DNA of 64,000 bases from Parvimonas sp015257355 (GTDB lineage: Bacteria; Bacillota; Clostridia; Tissierellales; Peptoniphilaceae). The notes under the pieces are model-generated. The model worked only from the letters and a program-made list of their open reading frames with translations. It had not been told where the DNA came from and made no database searches. Numbering within the stretch: position 1 is the first letter of the stretch; each line of letters starts with the position of its first letter. The stretch lies in the NCBI RefSeq assembly GCF_050262165.1, contig NZ_CP189844.1; one strand, 5' to 3'. Made by a program: the position numbers and the translations under genes. Of this stretch, positions 20,633 through 29,899 are shown one piece after another.

Positions 20633-20719
20633 TATATCGGAACATTATATGAAAAAGCAACTAAATAAACTCATTGTCATTTGTTTTATAATACAATCTT
20701 TTATTTACGCTTTATATCT
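20593..20719 (-). ncRNA. Putative small RNA between nadK and the rRNA promoters
   Basis: A promoter-like pair at 20726-20753 would start a transcript near 20719 that ends at the strong terminator 20593-20632, about 125 bases. The segment has no open frame with a ribosome site. The alternative is that the terminator simply serves nadK, 170 bases upstream, and the promoter match is chance. Confidence 0.3.
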
Positions 20720-20725
20720 ATTTAC

Positions 20726-20753
20726 ATTATATCATATTTAATTATAATTTCAA
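20726..20753 (-). promoter_or_regulatory. Promoter-like pair downstream of nadK
   Basis: TTGAAA (20748-20753), 16 bases, exact TATAAT (20726-20731) on the minus strand. No gene follows before the terminator at 20593. Confidence 0.45.
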
Positions 20754-20805
20754 CAATTTACTTATATTAATTTTCTATACATCTACATTCAATTATAAGA
20801 TTTTC

Positions 20806-21606
20806 TTATAAGAACTTATCTTTCATATTTATCCAATACCAATTTTCATTGAATACTAACTTATATAGTTTAAATAGTGATTTTTTAAATTCAAAATATT
20901 CTACATCTGTATAGTCTTTTTCAATTCCATCTATAACAAAGCTTATTTTCTTATGTTGATTTTCTAATGGAACAATTTTTAATGTTGATGTATCAGGAAT
21001 TACTAATGAATTTGAAATCGTTCTATAAACTTTTGAGAATATTGGTGCTAAAGGAGTTAATTGAAATCCTCTTAGTGTTGGGTACATTATACTTCCTCCA
21101 GCAGACATATTATAAGCTGTGCTTCCTGAAGGAGTTGATATAATTAATCCATCTCCTGCAAATGTCTCAAGATGATTTTCATCGATAAATATATCTAAAT
21201 GTATAACTTCGGAATTATTAGACTTTATTACAAAATCATTTAAGCATTTATTAGTAAATACTATATCATTAGTTTTTAAATCACAATCTAGTAATCTAAT
21301 CTTTTCTACAAAGTATTTTTGTTCTAAATAATCATCTATAAATTTCTCAATTTTATCAAAACTAATTTCTTGAAAAAAACCAAGTGTTCCTGTATTTATT
21401 CCTACAAAAGGAATTTTCGGAAAATTTGAATTATGTACTCCTCTTATAAATGCTCCATCTCCACCTATACAGATATTTAATTCAGCTTCTTCTCTATATT
21501 TTTGAGATACTTCAAACCCTTTTTTCTCAAATAATTCTTTGGTTTTTATAAAAGCCTTTAATGATTTAATATTATCATTAAAGAATATATTAATCAATCT
21601 TTTCAT
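20806..21606 (-). CDS. nadK: NAD kinase
   Basis: 266 residues, normal for Gram-positive NAD kinases. The GGDGAFIRG loop (GGDG, where the Asp is catalytic), NTGTLGF and TPSGSTAYNMSAGG (NAD-binding) are all present. It phosphorylates NAD to NADP in the cytoplasm. AGGTGA ribosome site and own promoter at 21638-21666. It is monocistronic: the V-ATPase operon ends just upstream at its own terminator. Confidence 0.95.
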   Translation of the reverse strand: MKRLINIFFNDNIKSLKAFIKTKELFEKKGFEVSQKYREEAELNICIGGDGAFIRGVHNSNFPKIPFVGINTGTLGFFQEISFDKIEKFIDDYLEQKYFVEKIRLLDCDLKTNDIVFTNKCLNDFVIKSNNSEVIHLDIFIDENHLETFAGDGLIISTPSGSTAYNMSAGGSIMYPTLRGFQLTPLAPIFSKVYRTISNSLVIPDTSTLKIVPLENQHKKISFVIDGIEKDYTDVEYFEFKKSLFKLYKLVFNENWYWINMKDKFL

Positions 21607-21637
21607 AATTTCACCTTTTATTTTAATCTATAAAAGT

Positions 21638-21666
21638 ATTTTATCATATACAAAATATATTAGCAA
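21638..21666 (-). promoter_or_regulatory. Promoter for nadK
   Basis: TTGCTA (21661-21666), 17 bases, TAAAAT (21638-21643) on the minus strand. The -35 box begins right at the T-tract of the V-ATPase terminator. Confidence 0.5.
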
Positions 21667-21691
21667 GAAAAAAAGGAGCTATAGCTCCTTT
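21665..21691 (-). terminator. Terminator of the V-ATPase operon
   Basis: An 8-bp perfect stem AAAGGAGC/GCTCCTTT with a TATA loop (21672-21691) and a TTTTTTTCTT tract on the minus strand. The stem overlaps the ntpD stop codon. Confidence 0.87.
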
Positions 21692-22307
21692 AAACATTTT
21701 TCTTTTTCTTAATTTTCTTCAATCTATAAAAATCTTCTCTTTCTTTTTCTTCAAGAACCTCAGAAATATATTTTTCTGTTTCTTCTAAATTTGGAATTTG
21801 AATTTTATCTAGAGCATTAGCTCTTTTTTGGTTTTTCTTTATTTCTAATGATAGCTTATAAACAGTATTTTCTGTTTCAGCAAGTCTATATACAAGTCTT
21901 TTTATTTTTTGAAACATTTTTATAGCTTCATCAATAGCAGGGCTTGTCATATACATACCATAATGAGGTCTTAATGTGCCGTGTTCATACTTTACACTTG
22001 GTACATCAAGTCCCATTATAGACTTATATGAAATTTGAAAACTTTCTGATTTATCTATTGATAAAGAAATATCTTGAACATTCATAACTCCCATAGTTAT
22101 ATTTGCTTCTTTTAAAACTGAATATGCTTTCTCAAAAAGGATTCTTACATCTTCTTGTATTTCTTTAGCTTTTTCAATTTGTTGCATCATTTCTTTTATA
22201 AGAACAGTTCTTTTTTTATCAATTAGATTATATCCTACTTTCGATAATTTTAAATCATCTTTAATTTTTAATAGATTTGATTTTGTAGGAGCAATATTTT
22301 GAATCAT
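21690..22307 (-). CDS. ntpD: V-type ATP synthase subunit D (central stalk)
   Basis: 205 residues from ATG 22305-22307, which has AGGTGG four bases upstream; a start 15 bases earlier would lie inside ntpB. Two long helices (N- and C-terminal) with the start IAPTKSNLLKIKDDLKLSKVGYNLIDKKRTVL are typical. Subunit D is the rotor shaft that turns inside the A3B3 head. Last gene of the operon. The lysine-rich C-terminal end (KKIKKKKN) is usual. Confidence 0.95.
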   Translation of the reverse strand: MIQNIAPTKSNLLKIKDDLKLSKVGYNLIDKKRTVLIKEMMQQIEKAKEIQEDVRILFEKAYSVLKEANITMGVMNVQDISLSIDKSESFQISYKSIMGLDVPSVKYEHGTLRPHYGMYMTSPAIDEAIKMFQKIKRLVYRLAETENTVYKLSLEIKKNQKRANALDKIQIPNLEETEKYISEVLEEKEREDFYRLKKIKKKKNV

Positions 22308-22308
22308 A

Positions 22309-23679
22309 TTACCACCTTCCATATTTTTCTATATATTTACTTTCCAATCTATCTAACTCTATTTTAGGGAAAAGCTTAAACAAATCCCAAGCAATATCTA
22401 GAGATTCCTCAATTGTTCTAGCCTCATCAAAGTTTTGATTTAAAAAGTTTTGTTCAAACTGTCTACCAAATTTCATATAAATTTTATCAATTTCTGTTAA
22501 ATCATCTTCTCCTATTATTTGTGATAGAGATCTAACTTCTATAACTTTTGAGTAAAGAGCGAATAATTGAGATTGTACTTGATCGTGATCTTCTCTAGTA
22601 TATCCGTCACCAATACCATCTTTCATAAGTCTTGATAAAGAAGGCAAAATATTTACTGGTGGATATATATTCTTTTGAAATAATTCCCTTGATAGAACAA
22701 TTTGTCCTTCAGTAATAAAACCTGTTAGGTCAGGAATTGGATGAGTTATATCATCGTTTGGCATTGTTAAAATTGGAATTAATGTAATTGAACCTTTCTT
22801 TCCTTTAACCATTCCAGCTCTTTCATATAAAGTTGATAGGTCAGAATATAGATATCCTGGATATCCCTTTCTACTAGGAACTTCTTCTCTTGCAGAAGAA
22901 ATTTCTCTTAATGCTTCAGCATAACTTGTAATATCAGTCATAACAACTAGTATATGCATCCCTTCTTCAAAAGCTAAATATTCTGCAGCCGTTAAAGCAG
23001 TTCTAGGTGTTGATATTCTTTCAACAATTGGAGCGTCAGCTAAATTAATATATGATACTACTCTTGATGATGCTCCAGATTCTTCAAAAGCACTTTTAAA
23101 GAATTCATAATCATCGTATTTAATCCCCATTCCAGCAAATACTATTGCAAATTTGTCATCAGAATTTTTCAATTTGGACTGTCTAACTATTTGAGCCGCT
23201 AATGCATTATGTGTCAAACCATTTGATGAAAAAATCGGAAGTTTTTGACCCCTTATTAAAGTCGTTAAAGTATCAATAGCTGAAATTCCTGTTTCTAAAT
23301 AATCTCTTGGATATTCTCTGGCTACAGGATTCATAGGTCTACCATTTACATTATATTTTTTATCAGAAATTATGGCATCACCACTATCTATAGGTTCCCC
23401 AACTCCATTAAAAGTTCTTCCTAAAATATTTTTAGTTAGACAAATTTCAAGAGGAGATCCAGTAAAAGTTACAGCAGAGTTTTCAGTAGAAATTCCAGTT
23501 GTCCCCTCAAATACTTGAGCTATAACTTTGTCTCCTTGAATTCTTACAACCTTTGCTCTTCTTCTTTCATTACCGTCAATTACAATTTCCATCATTTCAT
23601 CATAACTTACATTTTCTACACCTTTAAGTACAATCAAAGGTCCATCTATTTTTTCAAGTTTTAAATATTGTTTTTGCAT
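22309..23679 (-). CDS. ntpB: V-type ATP synthase subunit B (regulatory)
   Basis: 456 residues. Non-catalytic head subunit: it keeps the fold (GISAIDTLTTLIRGQKLPIF) but lacks a Walker A GKT, having SSNGLTHN at that place. Other marks are VFAGMGIKYDDYEFFK, DITSYAEALREIS and the arginine-finger region PSLSRLMKDGIG. It pairs with subunit A to make the nucleotide sites. AGGTGA ribosome site; starts 8 bases after ntpA ends. Confidence 0.97.
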   Translation of the reverse strand: MQKQYLKLEKIDGPLIVLKGVENVSYDEMMEIVIDGNERRRAKVVRIQGDKVIAQVFEGTTGISTENSAVTFTGSPLEICLTKNILGRTFNGVGEPIDSGDAIISDKKYNVNGRPMNPVAREYPRDYLETGISAIDTLTTLIRGQKLPIFSSNGLTHNALAAQIVRQSKLKNSDDKFAIVFAGMGIKYDDYEFFKSAFEESGASSRVVSYINLADAPIVERISTPRTALTAAEYLAFEEGMHILVVMTDITSYAEALREISSAREEVPSRKGYPGYLYSDLSTLYERAGMVKGKKGSITLIPILTMPNDDITHPIPDLTGFITEGQIVLSRELFQKNIYPPVNILPSLSRLMKDGIGDGYTREDHDQVQSQLFALYSKVIEVRSLSQIIGEDDLTEIDKIYMKFGRQFEQNFLNQNFDEARTIEESLDIAWDLFKLFPKIELDRLESKYIEKYGRW

Positions 23680-23687
23680 CTTATCAC

Positions 23688-25463
23688 CTACTCTCCCTGA
23701 TTTTCACTAATCAAAGTAGTATAATAACTATCTATTTTCGAATTCAATTCTTCAAATGCTTCATCATAATTTTCATTTGGAATATTATATTTCATCTTAA
23801 TAACTTCTTCAAATAAATCATCATTCTTTATTTCAGTTAGAGAAACTTGTTCCTTAACAGCTAAAGTACAATTTATATATAGCTTATCTATTACTTTTAA
23901 CATCTCAAATTGTTTTTTTAAAGGAACATAGCAATCTGTTTCATGCATTGCATTTTGTTGTAAAAATCCCTTCTTTAAAACTTTTGCAATTTCTATAACA
24001 ATTCTTTGATCATTTGGTAAAACATCTTCACCAACTAATTGAACAATTTGGTTCAATTTATTATCCTCTGAAAGAAGTTCCATCATCTTTGCTCTTAATT
24101 TCAATAGTTCTGGTGATACATTTTCATCATAATATTCTTTGATTAATGAAGTATATCCACTATAACTTGTAAGATAGTTTACTGCAGGATAATGTCTTAT
24201 ATAAGCTAAATTCTTATCCAAACCTATAAAAGCTGAAACAAATCTCTTTGTATTTTCAGTAACCGGTTCAGAAAAATCTCCACCAGGAGGTGAAACTGCT
24301 CCGATTACAGTAATAGAACCTTCTTCTTTTGAAAGAGTCTTTACATAACCCGCTCTTTCATAAAATTGAGCAATTCTAGAAGGAAGATAAGCAGGATACC
24401 CTTCTTCCGCTGGCATTTCTTCAAGTCTTCCTGATATTTCTCTAAGAGCTTCTGCCCATCTTGAGGTAGAATCTGCCATAATAGCAACATGGTAACCCAT
24501 ATCTCGATAATACTCAGCAATAGTTATTCCAGTATAAATTGATGCTTCACGAGCAGCAACTGGCATATTAGAAGTATTTGCTATTAAAATTGTTCTTTCC
24601 ATAAGTGGCTTTGAAGTTCTTGGATCTATTAATTTTGGAAATTCCTCAAGAACATCTGTCATTTCATTCCCACGTTCTCCACAGCCGATATAAACTATAA
24701 TATCTGCATCTGACCATTTTGCAAGTTGATGTTGAGTCATAGTTTTTCCTGTACCAAATCCTCCTGGAAGTGCTGATGTTCCACCTTTTGCTATTGGAAA
24801 GAAAACATCAAGTACTCTTTGTCCTGTAATTAAAGGTTTTGAAATTGGCATCCTTAAATTTGTAGGGCGCGGAATTCTAACTGGCCATTTATGATACATT
24901 TTTAAATTGTGAATTTTTCCATTTTCGTCTTTTATTATTACTAAATTTGTTTCTAAATTATATTTTCCTGAAGGTAAAACTTCAATTACTTCACCATTAA
25001 CAGTTGGTGGAACTAAAATTTTATGTTTAATAAAACTTGTTTCTTGAGTTGTTGCAAAAATTTCTCCAGCTGACAATTTATCACCAACTTTTACAAGTAT
25101 TTCAACATCCCATTCTTTTTCTTTATCAATTGAAACAAGCCCAATTCCTTCTGCAATAAATTCTCCAGTCATTGAATAAATTTGTTCAAGAGGTCTTTGA
25201 ATACCATCAAATATATTTCCAATAATTCCTGGACCCAATGTTACTGAAAGAGGAACATTCGTACTTTCAATTGTTTCTCCTACTTTTAAACCCTGTGTTT
25301 CTTCATAAACTTGTATAGTAGCTATATCTTCGTCAATAGATATGATTTCCCCAATTAGTTTTTTAACTCCAACTAGAACCATATCCCTAACTTTGTAAAT
25401 TCCCATACTGTCTGCTTTAACAACAGGACCATTTATATCAATTATTTTAGGTATATTACTCAT
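23688..25463 (-). CDS. ntpA: V-type ATP synthase subunit A (catalytic)
   Basis: 591 residues from ATG 25461-25463, chosen because GAGGAG lies seven bases upstream; the ATG 15 bases earlier has none. Walker A GGFGTGKT is at residues 234-241, with the catalytic region IGCGERGNEMTDVL after it and the non-homologous insert (residues 110-190) that marks A-type subunits. It carries out ATP hydrolysis or synthesis coupled to rotation. The family works as a Na+ or H+ pump in anaerobic Firmicutes. Confidence 0.97.
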   Translation of the reverse strand: MSNIPKIIDINGPVVKADSMGIYKVRDMVLVGVKKLIGEIISIDEDIATIQVYEETQGLKVGETIESTNVPLSVTLGPGIIGNIFDGIQRPLEQIYSMTGEFIAEGIGLVSIDKEKEWDVEILVKVGDKLSAGEIFATTQETSFIKHKILVPPTVNGEVIEVLPSGKYNLETNLVIIKDENGKIHNLKMYHKWPVRIPRPTNLRMPISKPLITGQRVLDVFFPIAKGGTSALPGGFGTGKTMTQHQLAKWSDADIIVYIGCGERGNEMTDVLEEFPKLIDPRTSKPLMERTILIANTSNMPVAAREASIYTGITIAEYYRDMGYHVAIMADSTSRWAEALREISGRLEEMPAEEGYPAYLPSRIAQFYERAGYVKTLSKEEGSITVIGAVSPPGGDFSEPVTENTKRFVSAFIGLDKNLAYIRHYPAVNYLTSYSGYTSLIKEYYDENVSPELLKLRAKMMELLSEDNKLNQIVQLVGEDVLPNDQRIVIEIAKVLKKGFLQQNAMHETDCYVPLKKQFEMLKVIDKLYINCTLAVKEQVSLTEIKNDDLFEEVIKMKYNIPNENYDEAFEELNSKIDSYYTTLISENQGE

Positions 25464-25490
25464 TACCTTTCTCCTCATTACAATTATTTA

Positions 25491-26093
25491 TTAATTGTCC
25501 ATTCCCAATTCTCTTTTTAATTGAGCTAAAATCTTTTGGTATTTTGTTGTTAATAGAAAATCTAAAGAATAATTTAATCTATATGTTCTTTCTTTGTTTT
25601 CAACTTCAAAACCACCAACTTTTATAGTAAGATTTTTTTCAATAGTTATTTCACCTAATATTTCTTTTATTATATTTCTATCTCTTTCAAAACTTTTTTC
25701 AAAAACATAAACTATATCATTAGAAGATATTTCTGATTTAACATTATTTAAAGCTTTTTTCAAATATAACTCACCTTTTTCAGTCATATAAGAATTAGTT
25801 AATTCTTCTTTTAGGGATTTAAAAAATTCATCATAAATCTCTTTATTTGTATTTAAAATAATATCTTGTCCTTCTTTTAAAGTTTTTGAACGAAATTTAT
25901 CTGTCTTATTTTCAAGTTTAGCTCTATAATCTCTTTTTAATTTTTCAATTTCATCAAATTTCTTTGCTTTATACTCAGCAATTAGCTTTTCAGTTTCTAA
26001 AGAAATTTTCTTTAATTCTTCATCATATTTATCATCAATCTCTTCATTTAAGATTCTTTTAAATGATTCTATCTTATCTTCAATTGTTATCAC
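25491..26093 (-). CDS. ntpE: V-type ATP synthase subunit E (peripheral stalk)
   Basis: 200 residues. A long charged N-terminal helix (residues 1-105) and a mixed C-terminal head with FEVENKERTYRLNYSLDFLL fit subunit E. It forms the outer stalk with the small coiled-coil subunit at 29889-30215. Gaps to neighbours are 11 and 27 bases. Confidence 0.88.
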   Translation of the reverse strand: MITIEDKIESFKRILNEEIDDKYDEELKKISLETEKLIAEYKAKKFDEIEKLKRDYRAKLENKTDKFRSKTLKEGQDIILNTNKEIYDEFFKSLKEELTNSYMTEKGELYLKKALNNVKSEISSNDIVYVFEKSFERDRNIIKEILGEITIEKNLTIKVGGFEVENKERTYRLNYSLDFLLTTKYQKILAQLKRELGMDN

Positions 26094-26104
26094 AAGATTT
26101 CTCC

Positions 26105-26413
26105 TTATATATTTATTCCTATTGACTCGTTTATATAGTTAGTAATGAAATTTGGATCTCTTTTTAAACCTGTTCTATCTGGAATTTCAACTATTAGTGG
26201 AAAAATATTCTTTAACTTTGCTAACATTACTTCCTCCTCTATAAGCTTAAAAATATTTTCAGTTAAAATTAAAATTCCTATTTCCTTATTATTTAGGCAA
26301 GAATTAAATTCCTCCAAAGCCTCTTCTCTGGTTTTTAAAACAATTCCAGTTATCCCAGCTAATCTCATTCCTACAAGTGTATCTGTATTATCAGATATAA
26401 GATAACTTATCAT
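26105..26413 (-). CDS. ntpG: V-type ATP synthase subunit F (central stalk, NtpG)
   Basis: 102 residues, the usual size. Start SYLISDNTDTLVGMRLAGI and the ILILTENIFKLI and PLIVEIPDRTG blocks are the family signature. It binds subunit D in the rotor and modulates coupling. The place between K and E differs from the Enterococcus order, where C sits before G. Confidence 0.93.
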   Translation of the reverse strand: MISYLISDNTDTLVGMRLAGITGIVLKTREEALEEFNSCLNNKEIGILILTENIFKLIEEEVMLAKLKNIFPLIVEIPDRTGLKRDPNFITNYINESIGINI

Positions 26414-26422
26414 AAAAATCTC

Positions 26423-26845
26423 CTAAACTCTTTGTAAAATCATAATTGAAATTATAAGTCCATAAATTGCAATACCTTCAGCAAGTCCAAGAATAATTAA
26501 AGTTTTACCTAAAATTGAAGAATCTTCTGATACTGCTCCAATCGCTGCAGATCCCGCTTGACCAACACCAATTCCTGTACCAATTGCTGCAAGACCTGTT
26601 GATAATGCAGCAGCTAAATATCCCATACCACTTGCTGAGTTTGCAGTGTTTTGAGTAGTTTCTGCAGCCAATGCAACATCAGGGATTAGTCCCATTAAAA
26701 ATAAAGCTAAAATTGAAAAGACATTAATTGCTATAGCTTTTTTCAATCCTGATTTTGTAGTTTTCTTTCCTTTTTTTAAATATGATAAACCTGTTAAAAT
26801 TGTTGTTCCAATTCCTAATGTAATTAATACTAAAGTAATTTTCAT
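26423..26845 (-). CDS. ntpK: V-type ATP synthase subunit K (membrane rotor proteolipid)
   Basis: 140 residues with four membrane helices in two hairpins. The second hairpin is canonical: GYLAAALSTGLAAIGTGIG with GVGQAGSAAIGA, then the ion-binding glutamate in GLAEGIAIYGLI. The first hairpin has no acidic ion site and carries a lysine-rich loop (KKGKKTTKSGLKKA). The c-ring therefore has one carboxylate per four helices. Na+ or H+ choice is not decided here; the Gln in GVGQ is compatible with Na+. Confidence 0.93.
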   Translation of the reverse strand: MKITLVLITLGIGTTILTGLSYLKKGKKTTKSGLKKAIAINVFSILALFLMGLIPDVALAAETTQNTANSASGMGYLAAALSTGLAAIGTGIGVGQAGSAAIGAVSEDSSILGKTLIILGLAEGIAIYGLIISIMILQRV

Positions 26846-26855
26846 AATTTTCCTC

Positions 26856-28838
26856 CTAATATTCTTCTTTTAAGTCTACTTTTAATGGCTCATAATTTAT
26901 TCCTTCCCCATTAAAATACTTACTAAATAATTCATAATACTCTAATCTTATTGCTTGAATGAAAACTATAAGTCCTTCAAGACAAACAATAAATATGTTT
27001 CCTAAAACAATCATAAATATATTTCCAACACTTGAACCAAGCATTTGCCCCAAAGCATGAAACGCCATAAAAAGTCCCACGTGATTTATAGCAAAAGCTC
27101 CTACTCTTATAAAAGAAAGAGTATTTGAAAAAAAGCCCATAACAGTTTCAAACATTTCAAATCCACTCTCAACAGGAGAAAATTCTTCATTTTCTTTTGT
27201 TTTGCTAATCATAGGTACAAGTTTTGGTTTCATAAACATCAATGTTGAAGTTACAACCAAAAATACAACACTTACTATTGTAATCATTGAAGATACATTT
27301 ACACTTACATATTTTTTAAATAAAACAGTATTTAATACAATTACTATAAATGAGATATAAAATAAAAATCCGGATAATCCGTTTTTATCAAAAAATAATT
27401 TTCCAAATTCTTTTCTCATCTTCAAATTTCTAAAGTTAATAAAATATGCTATTATTATCATTAAAATGCCAAGACCAATTGTTGCGACTAATATTGTATT
27501 TATATCATTCATAGGTCTAATGATTAATGCTGGAATTAACTCTTCAATTCCAAAAACACTTCCATACACAAAACCGAAAAACATTGATGAAAATCCAATT
27601 CTTTGGATAATTTTAGCTATCACGCCAAGTTTTTTCGACAATAACATTCCTGCAATAACAAAAATTAAACCTTGTCCAACATCTCCAAACATCATTCCAA
27701 ATAATAATAGATATGTTATTGCAAAGAACGGTGTCGGATCAGTTTCCTTATAATCTGGAATTGAATACATTTTAACTAATGCTTCAAAAGGCTTCAAAAT
27801 AAAGTTATTCTTTAATTTTGTAGGAATCTTAAATTTTGAAGGAATTTCTGTGTCATCTTCAAAATATATTACAGCACTGTCTGATACTTTTTCGACAGAG
27901 TTTTTTATACTTTCAACTTTCGACTCAGGAACAAAAGCACTTAACAATATAAAGTTTTTACTTTCAGCAATATGTTCTTCAAGCTCTTCAATTTTTTCGA
28001 TAATCTTATATCTATAATAGAATCCTAAAATATCTTGCCAATATTTATTTTTAAATTCAGCTTTCTGTTTTAGAATTTCTTCTTGCTCTCTTTCTAGACT
28101 TTCTAATTCTTCACTTTTACTCTTTATAAAATCTTTAAAAGAAATATCCAAATTAGGAAGTCCAATTCTATCGAATGACAAAGAACGAATAAAATATTTT
28201 GTATCTCTTTCGTAAATGGAAGGTGTAAAAATTATAACTGTTTCTCCATAACTGCTAGTGCCTAAATGCACAACAATCCCTTTAATATTTTCGTAATTTG
28301 CCTTTAACTTTATCCATGAATTTTTTGAAATTTGTCCCATATCAAAATTAATATGTTTCAATTTATAAAATTCTGATATTTTCATATCATTATCAGAAAA
28401 ATACTCCATAGCATTTAATAAAATCTTAATCTCTGCTCTCTTTTTTCTATTTTCATCTTCTTTTGACTTAATAGTAGAAGATTTTTCTGATATATCATCT
28501 AATAATTTTAATTTTTCACTATAATTTAAATTTTGTAACTCATTTAATGTTATATCTTCTTCTTTGGTATCAAAAAAGTCAAACATTTGATCTAGAAGTT
28601 CTTTATACTTTCTCTTTTTAAATACTTTTTCACGATGATAAGGTCTTATTTTATCTACTTCAACCCCCATATCATTAAAAATTCCGATTTGAGAATCCAT
28701 ATACTTCATTGTGAAATTTTCAGAATTTCCAGAATTTGTTATATGAATAGACCCATTCAAAACAATTTCTCTCAAGATACTGTGAGCATCACGTTTTAAA
28801 GCAACAAGATTCATCATCTTCATTTTTTCAACAGCCAA
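26856..28838 (-). CDS. ntpI: V-type ATP synthase subunit I (stator, a-subunit)
   Basis: 660 residues. A soluble N-terminal half with coiled coils (residues 1-340) precedes seven or eight membrane helices beginning near TPFFAITYLLLFGMMFGD. The essential arginine for ion passage is in FFSNTLSFIRVGAFAINH. It holds the ion half-channels against the K ring. Follows subunit C by 20 bases. Confidence 0.96.
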   Translation of the reverse strand: MAVEKMKMMNLVALKRDAHSILREIVLNGSIHITNSGNSENFTMKYMDSQIGIFNDMGVEVDKIRPYHREKVFKKRKYKELLDQMFDFFDTKEEDITLNELQNLNYSEKLKLLDDISEKSSTIKSKEDENRKKRAEIKILLNAMEYFSDNDMKISEFYKLKHINFDMGQISKNSWIKLKANYENIKGIVVHLGTSSYGETVIIFTPSIYERDTKYFIRSLSFDRIGLPNLDISFKDFIKSKSEELESLEREQEEILKQKAEFKNKYWQDILGFYYRYKIIEKIEELEEHIAESKNFILLSAFVPESKVESIKNSVEKVSDSAVIYFEDDTEIPSKFKIPTKLKNNFILKPFEALVKMYSIPDYKETDPTPFFAITYLLLFGMMFGDVGQGLIFVIAGMLLSKKLGVIAKIIQRIGFSSMFFGFVYGSVFGIEELIPALIIRPMNDINTILVATIGLGILMIIIAYFINFRNLKMRKEFGKLFFDKNGLSGFLFYISFIVIVLNTVLFKKYVSVNVSSMITIVSVVFLVVTSTLMFMKPKLVPMISKTKENEEFSPVESGFEMFETVMGFFSNTLSFIRVGAFAINHVGLFMAFHALGQMLGSSVGNIFMIVLGNIFIVCLEGLIVFIQAIRLEYYELFSKYFNGEGINYEPLKVDLKEEY

Positions 28839-28858
28839 TTTAGCACCCCCTAACTAAA

Positions 28859-29899
28859 TCAATGAATATCAATCAAATATTCTTTTACTTCACTTTTACT
28901 TAGTTTATACTTATTCGCTTCTGCTATTCTAATTAAATTTTCATTTTGAATATTTAACTGAATAATAAACTTAAGCAAAGTTGAAATTGAATTATCATAG
29001 TCTTTAAGTTTCTTTAAATGGCTAAGATAAACATATTCTTTAATATTTCTATTTGAAATAATAGTATTTCCATTCGCATCTTCAAGAGTATATCTTAATT
29101 TTGTTTTCTTTATCTTCTCAACAATGGCCTCCACGCTATCACTATAAATCAAATCCTTTAAAAATTCACCTTTAATATATTTCCCAAACCTCAAACTATA
29201 ACTGTAAATTTCTTCATTCGGTAAATCATAATATTTTTTAGCTCTGATTATCCATTGAAGATTAATTGTATCAATAAGTGTTGAAAAATAATCATTAAAA
29301 ATAACTTGACTCGATTTTGATAATTTATCAATTGCATTTTTCATTGTTAAAAAATACAAACTATCCAATTTCATTTCAACATGAAAATGTAGTCTAAAAA
29401 TATCATCATCTGTTAGAGAAGCAATAGCTTTTTTATAAATCGTACCTTTCAATACTTCCAAAGCCTGATTAAAATTTTCACAATTTACAAGTTTAGAATA
29501 ATCAATATGTTTATTTTTCTTATACATTATTGTATCTCTTTCCAAGTCAATCTTTTCGTTTTCAACAATACTTCTAAGAATTATTTTTATATCTTTAAAT
29601 TCATATTTCATAAGCATAGCTTCTATAATCTTTTTATCCTCTCCAAAAAGGAAAAATTTTAATCTTCCTAGCAGCTCTGCTTCAATTTTATTTAGCATGA
29701 ACTCTGTATCATATCTATTTCTCATAGATCTTTCTTCATACAATGGTATTTCATTTCTATATAATATATTATTTTTTAAATAATCAACAATTTCATGTCT
29801 TTGTTCAAAAGATAAAATTTTGTCATAATCAGATTGATTTAATATTCCTTTTCTTAAAACTCCAATTTTAGCATTAATTGAATTAAAGTTATTCCCCAT
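28859..29899 (-). CDS. ntpC: V-type ATP synthase subunit C (rotor-ring adaptor, d-type)
   Basis: 346 residues from ATG 29897-29899, preceded by GGTGAG; a longer frame to 29971 would read deep into the previous gene. All-helical, with the three-fold internal pattern typical of the family (YDTEFMLNKIEAELLGRLKFF, MLMKYEFKDIKIILR). It links the D/F shaft to the membrane ring. Overlaps the upstream gene by 11 bases. Confidence 0.88.
   Translation of the reverse strand: MGNNFNSINAKIGVLRKGILNQSDYDKILSFEQRHEIVDYLKNNILYRNEIPLYEERSMRNRYDTEFMLNKIEAELLGRLKFFLFGEDKKIIEAMLMKYEFKDIKIILRSIVENEKIDLERDTIMYKKNKHIDYSKLVNCENFNQALEVLKGTIYKKAIASLTDDDIFRLHFHVEMKLDSLYFLTMKNAIDKLSKSSQVIFNDYFSTLIDTINLQWIIRAKKYYDLPNEEIYSYSLRFGKYIKGEFLKDLIYSDSVEAIVEKIKKTKLRYTLEDANGNTIISNRNIKEYVYLSHLKKLKDYDNSISTLLKFIIQLNIQNENLIRIAEANKYKLSKSEVKEYLIDIH

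Larger units (their letters stand above)
20268..20805. other. Intergenic control region between 16S rRNA and nadK
   Basis: No protein gene is seen here. From right to left it holds a possible promoter and short RNA ending at a strong terminator (20593-20753), an AT-rich stretch (20536-20592) that could act as UP elements, two tandem rRNA promoters (20507-20535 and 20391-20419), and a 120-base rRNA leader with no clear boxA match. Confidence 0.6.

Noticed and set aside
27466..27753. Plus-strand frame of 95 codons within ntpI, and similar ones in addA, addB, ftsZ and the ABC genes
   Set aside because: They are antisense shadows of well-recognised genes with no ribosome sites.
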